Of a stretch of 14,620 bases of DNA, positions 1 through 5,293 are shown piece after piece. The first letter of the stretch is position 1. Every line of letters begins with the position of its first letter. Under the pieces are notes generated by a model. The model was not told the origin of the DNA. It ran no database searches and worked only from the letters and a program-made list of their open reading frames with translations. The stretch comes from JBKHHU01 sp046539045 (GTDB taxonomy: Bacteria; Planctomycetota; Phycisphaerae; SM23-33): NCBI GenBank assembly GCA_046539045.1, contig JBKHHU010000072.1, positions 1 through 14,620 of the forward strand, in the 5' to 3' direction. Both the position numbers and the translations under genes were made by a program.

Positions 1-1081
1 TCGCCTCGATCAACTGCTCGGGCTTCGGGTTGTTAAGGTGCAGGGCTGTCTCCGGGCCGGCGGGGACGGCCGGTTCTTCGGTAGCGGGGGCCGGCTCTGC
101 CGGCGCGGAGACGGTCTCAGACGCTGGTTCGGGGGCCGGCGCGTGGGTTTCGGGTTCGGCGGGAACCGGCTGGTCGACCGGGGCCTCGTCGTCGCGCTCG
201 TCGTCAGCGGCCGGGAAGCCCGCGTCTGTCTCAGCCGCGTCGGCAGCGTGCGGATCGACGCCCGCCAGTTGCAGGCGTTCCTCGTCGGTAATCTGCGGTT
301 CGGTTACGAAGCAGCCCCGATCGTGGTCGTCCTCGCGGTCTTCCGGCCGGGCTGTTTCCTCGCCGGTTTCGTCCGGGGTGTCTTCTTCGGCCAGGCCGGC
401 AGCGCGGGTCTTGTCCGCGGGAGTGTAGGTATGGGCACCCCGCTGGAACTGGCGGAATTTCTCTTCGCCTTCTCTGTCGGCATCGTCCGCATCGGTTCGG
501 TCGGCGGGGCCGTATTCGGGCGCGCTGAGCAGGTCATCCAGTTCGGGTATCCCGGTGCCGAGCGCCTCCGCCAGGGACGGTTTGGTCCAGTCCGCGGCGG
601 ACTGTCCGTGCGGCCGGTCGATTCTGGGCGATTCATCCTCCATCTCATCCTCGCTTTGATCCTGGGGGTCCGGATCTTCTGCGGGCCACGGCGGCGTCGG
701 TTTGGGAAGGGTTTCCGCGTCGGCGTTGGGCGTTTGGACAGAACGTCCCTCGCTGATGGCCGAGACGCCTGCGGACCTGTCGTCCACTTTCGCGGCGACG
801 GCTTCCAGCAGGGCCACGGTGGACCGGCCGGATGAGCTATCGCCTTCCTGGTTGGCGCGGGCCCGTTGCGGCTCGCGGGCGACCACTTTGGCGAACAGGT
901 CGCCCAAGTCGATCCCGCGGTCCTGGAGGAACCGCACCAGTCCTCCTTCGCTGATCCGCAACACGCCACCGGGCAGCCGCTTGGCGGCGAGCCAACCCTT
1001 CTGGATCCATTGCTCGACCGCAGCGGGGGTCGCCCCCAGCAGGTCGGCAACCTGGTAGGTGGTAAACAGTCTGTCGGGCAT
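1..1081 (-). CDS. Excisionase/MerR-type HTH protein with long acidic tail (C-terminus outside window)
   Basis: The frame is open from an ATG at 1081 to the left edge, giving 360 codons with no stop, so the C-terminus is missing. Residues about 5-54 (TTYQVADLLG, then AAVEQWIQKGWLAAKRLPGG and VLRISEGGLVRFL) match the winged HTH of the excisionase/MerR/BldC-like family, which binds DNA. Everything after about residue 75 is low-complexity and rich in Asp, Glu, Pro and Ala, probably disordered and strongly acidic, with no second domain visible. The ATG is preceded by GGCAGGG with poor spacing; an in-frame GTG at 1090 has AGGA about five bases upstream and is a real alternative. It lies 108 bases downstream of a membrane-protein gene on the same strand, and GACATT-type repeats sit just upstream. 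I infer a DNA-binding regulator or architectural protein; target unknown. The HTH call is firm, the role is not. Confidence 0.8.
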   Translation of the reverse strand, partial: MPDRLFTTYQVADLLGATPAAVEQWIQKGWLAAKRLPGGVLRISEGGLVRFLQDRGIDLGDLFAKVVAREPQRARANQEGDSSSGRSTVALLEAVAAKVDDRSAGVSAISEGRSVQTPNADAETLPKPTPPWPAEDPDPQDQSEDEMEDESPRIDRPHGQSAADWTKPSLAEALGTGIPELDDLLSAPEYGPADRTDADDADREGEEKFRQFQRGAHTYTPADKTRAAGLAEEDTPDETGEETARPEDREDDHDRGCFVTEPQITDEERLQLAGVDPHAADAAETDAGFPAADDERDDEAPVDQPVPAEPETHAPAPEPASETVSAPAEPAPATEEPAVPAGPETALHLNNPKPEQLIEA

Positions 1082-1087
1082 CCCTGC

Positions 1088-1175
1088 CACAATGTCCTCG
1101 CTTCCTGCCGAGCCGGCGGGCGGTGTCCGTTCCGGCCGCCACGGCTGGCACTTGTACGGCAGACATTGTGACATT
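1088..1175. repeat. GACATT repeats upstream of the HTH gene, possible operator
   Basis: CACAATGTC at 1088-1096 is an exact 9-bp inverted copy of GACATTGTG at 1162-1170. A further GACATT follows directly at 1170-1175, giving two tandem GACATT boxes eight bases apart. The three boxes flank the short region upstream of the HTH gene, so binding by that protein (autoregulation) is possible. No good -35/-10 pair is visible between them. Function is inference only. Confidence 0.35.
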
Positions 1176-1189
1176 TTCAGGCGATCAGG

Positions 1190-2767
1190 TCAAATTTCAT
1201 CCGGCCCGGAAAGCCCTCGCGGGACGGGTTTTCGCCATTGGGGTACCGGGCGCGTGGTGCTCGGGCCGGTGGCCGGCGGTTTCCGCCGGAGCAGATAGAC
1301 CTTCGCCCGCGGATACTGCTTCCAGAGCTGCGGCGTGCCGTAGGCCGTTTTGATCTGCGGGATTTCCGCCATCGTCTCGTCCAGGCGTTCCCAGGGCCCG
1401 ACCACCAGCAGAATCCGCTCGGGCGGGAGGTCGGTCGGCGCGGAGACCTGGTTCAGGAGTTCGTAATATTCGAGCGTCGGCTGGTGCAGGTCCGAGGCGA
1501 ACAACGCGGCCCCCGGCACGTCGGCTGCGTCGCGCAGGATCTCCTCGGCGTTCGTCAGCGTTCGCGGCTGGGTGGCGATGAGTCGGTCCGATTGCTCCAC
1601 CGCGGCCATGGACAGCCCCGCCACGACGGCAATGACGAGGCTCACGGCGACGACGATTTCGCGTCGAGGCAGGGCGGCCCAACCGGCAGCACCGGCGGAG
1701 AACAGCAGCGGCACGAGGAAGTACCACATGCCCGGGAAGCTCCAGGCCCCGTGGATCAGCATGGCGACAGCCAGCAGGAAGAGCCCCAGCAGACCGATCA
1801 GCGGCAGAACCCGCTTGCGGACCACGCCCCAGCCGGTGGCGAGGGTAAGCCCGGGGACCACCACCAGCAGCCACATCCACTTGCCGAAGACCGCCCAATG
1901 CCGGGTGATGATCCACCAGATCCCGCCGATATCGACGGGCACGGCGTCGATGCGTCGCGCCTGGAACGGCCGGACGCGGAGAAACTCCGAGAACCCGGTG
2001 TGCATCACGACCGGCGCGTAGAGCAGCAGCGTCAACAGGAATGTTCCAAGGAGCGTGAGCCCCAGGCGTTTCATCGCCCGCCGACGGATCGGCGTCCCGG
2101 CCGGCCCGATCCACGCCTGCAGGGCAATTACGCCAGCCAGCAGGACGATCGGGTAAAGCATCGCCGGGCTGGTGAGCATTCCGAGCCCGCCGAAGATCGC
2201 CCACGCCATCCACGCGCGGTGGGCGGCGACGTTGCGCACGATGTACACCGTGGCGATCGCCAGCAGCACAGTCCACAAAAGCAGCAGCGAATGACCGGTG
2301 GCCGTGACGGAAAGCTCGATCATCAGCCCGGAAGCCGCAACCAGCGCCCCGGCGGCCAGGGCGGCCCAGCGGCGTCCGCTGATCAGTCGCGTCAATTCGC
2401 CGACGGCAGGGATCAGCAGCATGCCCGCCATCAGCGCCGGCATGCGGATCCAGTAGGGCGAGAAGCCCCACCGCGTGGCGACCGTGCGGACCAGCAACGT
2501 GTGCAGGATCATGTTGTCGGCGGAGCGGAAATTCAGCCACTCGGCCAGGCTTCCCGGGGCGACGTAGTCCAGGAAAACCTTCGCCTCCATCGGGCGTATG
2601 GGGTGATCCAGAAACTCCGCTCGCACCCAGCCGCCGATGACCGTCAGCACGAGCGTGCCGATCAGCAGCATCGCGCCGGGGGAAGCGGCCTCCAGCGGAG
2701 GCGCCGGCTGCAGGAGCGGGCTGTCGGCCGATCCGTTTCCGTTCGAACGTTTCGTCTGTTTGCTCAT
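1190..2767 (-). CDS. Polytopic GT-C-like membrane protein (ArnT/PMT/RgtA-type glycosyltransferase family)
   Basis: 525 residues. The N-terminus is short and polar, then about ten hydrophobic segments follow from residue 31 to about 390, and a soluble C-terminal part of about 130 residues ends the protein. The first extracytoplasmic loop (I57-R-P-M-E-A, then D84-N-M-I-L-H-T-L-L and W106-I-R-M-P-A-L) resembles the conserved loop of GT-C enzymes of the RgtA/B/C/D-like family, which transfer sugars from lipid-linked donors at the membrane. The usual Asp-Glu pair of that loop appears here as Met-Glu (E61), so catalysis is uncertain. The ATG at 2767 has GGGAG about six bases upstream; a longer frame to 3010 is a shadow of the preceding small gene. 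Its start overlaps the stop of that gene as ATGA. It could equally be a non-catalytic relative; substrate unknown. Confidence 0.75.
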   Translation of the reverse strand: MSKQTKRSNGNGSADSPLLQPAPPLEAASPGAMLLIGTLVLTVIGGWVRAEFLDHPIRPMEAKVFLDYVAPGSLAEWLNFRSADNMILHTLLVRTVATRWGFSPYWIRMPALMAGMLLIPAVGELTRLISGRRWAALAAGALVAASGLMIELSVTATGHSLLLLWTVLLAIATVYIVRNVAAHRAWMAWAIFGGLGMLTSPAMLYPIVLLAGVIALQAWIGPAGTPIRRRAMKRLGLTLLGTFLLTLLLYAPVVMHTGFSEFLRVRPFQARRIDAVPVDIGGIWWIITRHWAVFGKWMWLLVVVPGLTLATGWGVVRKRVLPLIGLLGLFLLAVAMLIHGAWSFPGMWYFLVPLLFSAGAAGWAALPRREIVVAVSLVIAVVAGLSMAAVEQSDRLIATQPRTLTNAEEILRDAADVPGAALFASDLHQPTLEYYELLNQVSAPTDLPPERILLVVGPWERLDETMAEIPQIKTAYGTPQLWKQYPRAKVYLLRRKPPATGPSTTRPVPQWRKPVPRGLSGPDEI

Positions 2768-2913
2768 GCGGTCTCCCGGGGATCGACGGTGATGCTCGTG
2801 TCGGGCAGCGTCTTGCTGTCCAGCGGGCCGGCGGAAATCGGCATCTCCCACCGCTCGAACTCGCTCCCGTCCGGGAGGACGTATTCGTCGGTAACTTCGG
2901 CGAAGCGTTTCAT
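2764..2913 (-). CDS. Small 49-residue ORF translationally coupled to the membrane protein
   Basis: The ATG at 2913 has GGGAG five bases upstream, and the TGA overlaps the ATG of the GT-C-like gene in a four-base ATGA junction, a classic sign of translational coupling. A promoter-like TGGACA-16-TATGCT lies directly upstream. The product is acidic, with no signal peptide or membrane segment. Its central part (DEYVLPDGSEFERWEMPI, residues 9-26) has a compact beta-type look. From memory only, that segment recalls the N-terminus of some planctomycetal right-handed beta-helix proteins, in which case this could be a truncated relic; I cannot verify this. Otherwise it is an unrecognised small protein or a leader peptide. 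Start, stop, ribosome site and overlap argue that it is translated. Confidence 0.6.
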   Translation of the reverse strand: MKRFAEVTDEYVLPDGSEFERWEMPISAGPLDSKTLPDTSITVDPRETA

Positions 2914-2950
2914 GCTTGACTCCCATCCTCTGGTGCACGGTTTTCACCAT

Positions 2951-2978
2951 AGCATACGCGACCGCCGGCGAGTGTCCA
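2951..2978 (-). promoter_or_regulatory. Sigma-70-type promoter for the small ORF and membrane protein
   Basis: Reading leftward, TGGACA (2978-2973) is followed after 16 bases by TATGCT (2956-2951). The predicted start near 2944 leaves about 31 bases before the ATG at 2913. The -35 is one base from consensus; the -10 matches four of six. The -35 box lies in the left arm of the inverted repeat shared with the opposite promoter. Confidence 0.45.
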
Positions 2979-3019
2979 CAGATTCCCTCGCCTGGGCCAA
3001 CCGTGGACACACCCGCCGG
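2965..3019. repeat. Inverted repeat holding both divergent -35 boxes
   Basis: GTGTCCAC (2972-2979) and GTGGACAC (3003-3010) are exact inverted copies with 23 bases between. The symmetry extends outward to CCGGCG (2965-2970) and CGCCGG (3014-3019), with one and three unpaired bases respectively. Each arm carries TGGACA in outward orientation. A repressor or activator bound across the two arms could control both directions. Confidence 0.6.
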
Positions 3020-3032
3020 TCGGCGCTATAAT
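3004..3032 (+). promoter_or_regulatory. Strong sigma-70-type promoter for the AICAR formyltransferase gene
   Basis: TGGACA (3004-3009), a spacer of exactly 17 bases and a perfect TATAAT (3027-3032). The expected start is near 3039, leaving about 33 bases of leader containing AGGAG (3061-3065) six bases before the ATG at 3072. This is the best promoter in the window by inspection. Confidence 0.75.
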
Positions 3033-3071
3033 CGCGGCCGTTCGCAAGCTACAGACCCACAGGAGCAGGAC

Positions 3072-4238
3072 ATGAAACTGGAACTGAAATACGGCTGCAA
3101 TCCGCACCAGAAGCAGGCGGAGTTGCGGATCGACGGGAACGGGCCGCTGACGGTGGTCAACGGCAAGCCCGGGTACATCAACATTCTCGACGCGTTCGGC
3201 GCGTGGCAGTTGGCCAAGGAGCTCAAGGAAGCCACCGGCAAGCCCGGGGCAGCGAGTTTCAAGCACGTCAGCCCGGCAGGGGCCGCCATCGCCCGACCGG
3301 TCAGCGATTCGCTCCGCGCCAGCCAGATGCTCGGCGACGAGGACTTCTCGCCGGTCGCCCAGGCGTATGTCCGCGCCCGCGGCGGGGACCGCATGAGCAG
3401 CTTCGGGGACGCCGCTGCCGTCAGCGACGTGGTGGACGTCTCGCTGGCCAACGTGCTCAAGCGGGAGGTCTCGGACCTGATCATCGCCCCCGGATACGAG
3501 CCGGAAGCCCTGGAAATCCTCAAGAGCAAACGCGGCGGGAAGTATCTCATTCTGCAGATGGACGAAAACTACGCCCCCACGCCGGTCGAGACCCGCGACG
3601 CCTACGGGTTCACCCTGCAGCAGGAGCGGGACGTGGCCAAGGTCACCAAAGACCTGTTCGCCAACCCGGTCTCGAAGAACAAGAACCTGCCCGAGGACAT
3701 CGTCGAGACGCTCGTGGTCGCGACCATCGCGCTGAAGTACACGCAGTCCAACTCGGTCTGTCTCGCCTACGACGGACAGGTCATCGGCGTCGGGGCAGGG
3801 CAGCAGTCCCGCGTGCACTGCACCCGCCTTGCCTGCAGCAAAGCCGAGAAGTGGTTCGCCCAGCAGCACCCCAAGGCGCTGAACCTCCCGTTCAAGGACG
3901 GGCTCAAGCGCGTCGACAAGACCAACATCGTCGATCAGTACCTGCTGTGGGATGAACTGTCCGACCCGGAAGTCGAGGCGATGCTGGCCGGGCTGACCGA
4001 GAACCCCGAGCCGCTGAGTCGCGATGAGCGGTTCGCGTTCATCGGCGAGCACGACGGGATCTGCATCAGCTCCGACGCGTTCTTCCCGTTCCGGGACAAC
4101 ATCGACCGGGCCGGGCGAACCAACGTCCAGTACGTCGCCCAGCCGGGCGGGTCGATGCGGGATGACGTGGTCACCGAAGCCGTCGATCAGTACAACATGG
4201 TCATGTGCCACACCGGCCTGCGGGTGTTTTTGCATTAA
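3072..4238 (+). CDS. purH: Phosphoribosylaminoimidazolecarboxamide (AICAR) formyltransferase, stand-alone form
   Basis: 388 residues. The enzyme transfers a formyl group from 10-formyl-tetrahydrofolate to AICAR to make FAICAR, the penultimate step of IMP synthesis, in the cytoplasm. Visible landmarks are KYGCNPHQ at 6-13, K64-H-V-S-P-A-G with catalytic Lys64-His65, the ALKYTQSN block at 220-227 whose Asn227 aligns with the active-site Asn of ATIC, GAGQQSR at 241-247, SSDAFFPFRDNID, and a QPGGS motif near the end. Classical PurH is about 520 residues with an N-terminal MGS-like IMP cyclohydrolase domain; that domain is absent and the start is well fixed by AGGAG six bases before the ATG, so this is a natural transformylase-only form and not a truncation. 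Another gene must supply the cyclohydrolase. It is transcribed alone from its own promoter, divergent from the membrane-protein genes. Confidence 0.93.
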   Translation: MKLELKYGCNPHQKQAELRIDGNGPLTVVNGKPGYINILDAFGAWQLAKELKEATGKPGAASFKHVSPAGAAIARPVSDSLRASQMLGDEDFSPVAQAYVRARGGDRMSSFGDAAAVSDVVDVSLANVLKREVSDLIIAPGYEPEALEILKSKRGGKYLILQMDENYAPTPVETRDAYGFTLQQERDVAKVTKDLFANPVSKNKNLPEDIVETLVVATIALKYTQSNSVCLAYDGQVIGVGAGQQSRVHCTRLACSKAEKWFAQQHPKALNLPFKDGLKRVDKTNIVDQYLLWDELSDPEVEAMLAGLTENPEPLSRDERFAFIGEHDGICISSDAFFPFRDNIDRAGRTNVQYVAQPGGSMRDDVVTEAVDQYNMVMCHTGLRVFLH

Positions 4239-4245
4239 CGGCAGG

Positions 4246-4359
4246 CCTCAGGTTTCAGTCCTCAGGCTTCAGGGAACGCGATTGGTTGGCGCGTCTCCGA
4301 CCGTACGTGTTTAGCCTGAGGTGTTGCTTTCCAGCCTGAATTACCCGTTTAGCCTGATG
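4246..4359. repeat. CCTCAGGYTTCAG repeats in both orientations
   Basis: CCTCAGGTTTCAG (4246-4258) is followed at a 14-base period by CCTCAGGCTTCAG (4260-4272). Inverted, partly degenerate copies follow: TTTAGCCTGAGG (4310-4321), CCAGCCTGAA (4331-4340) and GTTTAGCCTGATG (4347-4359). This looks like a dispersed intergenic repeat family, starting eight bases after the purH stop. Confidence 0.6.
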
Positions 4360-4544
4360 CGAGGGAAGTCCGGTGGTGATGTTCCGGACGCCCCCTGCCG
4401 GGTGCCCCCTGCATCTCCTGCATCACGGCTAAACAGATACGGGTCTCCCGACCCTCCACGACGCGCGGCGCTGATTGCGGAGCGGTTCAGCCACGTTGGC
4501 GGGTCGGGCTTGCCTGCCGGAGGCAGGAGACGCGCCAACCGATC
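4280..4544. repeat. Long-range 19-bp inverted repeat, possible small non-coding element
   Basis: GATTGGTTGGCGCGTCTCC at 4280-4298 and GGAGACGCGCCAACCGATC at 4526-4544 are inverted copies with 18 of 19 matches, bounding about 265 bases with no credible ORF. This resembles a MITE-like or REP-like element, but no target-site duplication is obvious and other copies cannot be checked here. Confidence 0.45.
4495..4539. repeat. Nested hairpin at the right end of the inverted repeat
   Basis: GTTGGCGGGTC (4495-4505) pairs with GACGCGCCAAC (4529-4539) with one mismatch. Inside it, CCTGCC (4513-4518) pairs perfectly with GGCAGG (4522-4527) around a three-base loop. No T-tract follows on either strand, so it is unlikely to be an ordinary intrinsic terminator. 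The right arm is shared with the long-range repeat, allowing two alternative pairings. Confidence 0.5.
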
Positions 4545-4623
4545 CGTTTCGGATTCCTGTTCTCTCTTCCGCCTGCGGACTTACTACAATGACTTGGTAT
4601 GGACATTGACTGTTGGAGGAACT

Positions 4624-5253
4624 GTGAAGCTGCAGGCAGCGATCATTCTATCAAGCTGTGTTGCCATCCTCGCCGGGTGTGGTGAGCAGATCACCAACGG
4701 TGTGGTGGTCGATACCGGAAAATCGGGTTTGAGTTTCCTGTCCAAGCGGCAGCTGGTGGTGCGGAACGAGAAGGGCAGGGAGGTCAACCTGCGGACCGCC
4801 GGCGGACCGGTGTACGTGCTGGCCTTCGTCCGGGCCGGCGCGGATGTCTGCGATATCCACCCGACGGTGCGCCGGCTGGCCGAGGACCTTTATGTTCATT
4901 CCGTGCCGGTGGTGCAGGTGAATTTCGGCGCGGCGGGCTTGCCGGAATCCCCGGCCGACCTGCAACAGTGCGGCGATCCGGGGAAGAACATCATCCGTCT
5001 GTTTGATCCGGACAGCGTGGCTCTCGGTCGGTACGGCCGGCCCGAGGACGGCACGGTGCTGCTGATCGACCAGGGGTTCGTGCATCGCCGCAAGACGCTC
5101 CGGAACACCGAGTGGCTGGTCCACGAGGCACGCGAGCTGATCGAGCAGTGGGAAACCGAGCAGACCCAGGACGCCTCCCACTTCGGGATGATCTATCACC
5201 CGCCGGGCGGCTTTCGACCTGTTGGCCGGGCGGCTGGGCGCATCCGCCCGTGA
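4624..5253 (+). CDS. Lipoprotein with thioredoxin-like pattern
   Basis: 209 residues from a GTG start with GGAGGA ending three bases upstream. The short signal peptide ends in lipobox L16-A-G-C19, so the mature protein is probably lipid-anchored at Cys19 outside the cytoplasm. Residues about 44-175 follow a thioredoxin-like order: strand (VYVLAFVR, 63-70), a Cys (C76) at a helix start, strand (VPVVQVNF), FDPD, then a hairpin GTVLLIDQGFVHRR and a C-terminal helix. There is no CxxC: C76 stands alone, with C116 far away. A classic disulfide reductase is therefore doubtful; a peroxiredoxin-like or Sco-like role, or a non-redox role, is possible. It stands alone and converges on the next gene with 40 bases between. 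The start is chosen because only it gives a proper lipoprotein signal. Lipoprotein is well supported; the fold is inference. Confidence 0.7.
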   Translation: MKLQAAIILSSCVAILAGCGEQITNGVVVDTGKSGLSFLSKRQLVVRNEKGREVNLRTAGGPVYVLAFVRAGADVCDIHPTVRRLAEDLYVHSVPVVQVNFGAAGLPESPADLQQCGDPGKNIIRLFDPDSVALGRYGRPEDGTVLLIDQGFVHRRKTLRNTEWLVHEARELIEQWETEQTQDASHFGMIYHPPGGFRPVGRAAGRIRP

Positions 5254-5293
5254 CGCATTGGCCTTACCGACCCGGCCGGCTCTGATACGAAGG

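Larger units (their letters stand above)
4239..4623. other. Gene-free stretch rich in short repeats
   Basis: No convincing gene is present: a long plus-strand frame crosses it, but it has no ribosome site and translates repeat sequence. It holds a CCTCAGG-type repeat cluster, a long-range inverted repeat and nested hairpins, listed separately. A small GGGTC/GACCC hairpin lies at 4441-4454. No hairpin is followed by a T-run, so I call no terminator after purH. TACAAT at 4585-4590 might be a -10 for the lipoprotein gene but has no matching -35. Confidence 0.7.

Noticed and set aside
38..835. Long plus-strand ORF opposite the HTH gene, and minus-strand ORFs in other frames (304-1092, 837-1166)
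   Set aside because: They have biased, non-protein-like composition and overlap the HTH frame, whose N-terminus matches a known family.
1145..1161. TGGCAC...GGCA sequence with GG-N10-GC spacing, like a sigma-54 promoter
   Set aside because: It points rightward into the antisense strand of the membrane-protein gene, with no plus-strand gene to drive; the -12 part is only partly matching.
1238..3031. 597-codon plus-strand ORF opposite the membrane-protein gene
   Set aside because: Its translation is rich in Arg, Gln, Asp and His and it mirrors the hydrophobic codons of the real minus-strand gene; no ribosome site.
2910..4235. 441-codon minus-strand ORF across AICAR formyltransferase
   Set aside because: A shadow of the well-conserved plus-strand enzyme in a high-GC gene.
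4585..4590. TACAAT as -10 of the lipoprotein gene
   Set aside because: No -35-like hexamer at 15-19 bases upstream; too weak to list as a promoter.
4321..4623. Upstream extension of the lipoprotein frame to an earlier start
   Set aside because: It would translate the intergenic repeats and bury the signal peptide; GGAGGA and the lipobox support the GTG at 4624.
5228..5249. GGGCGG/CCGCCC hairpin at the end of the lipoprotein gene as a terminator
   Set aside because: It lies inside the last codons and has no T-run on either side.
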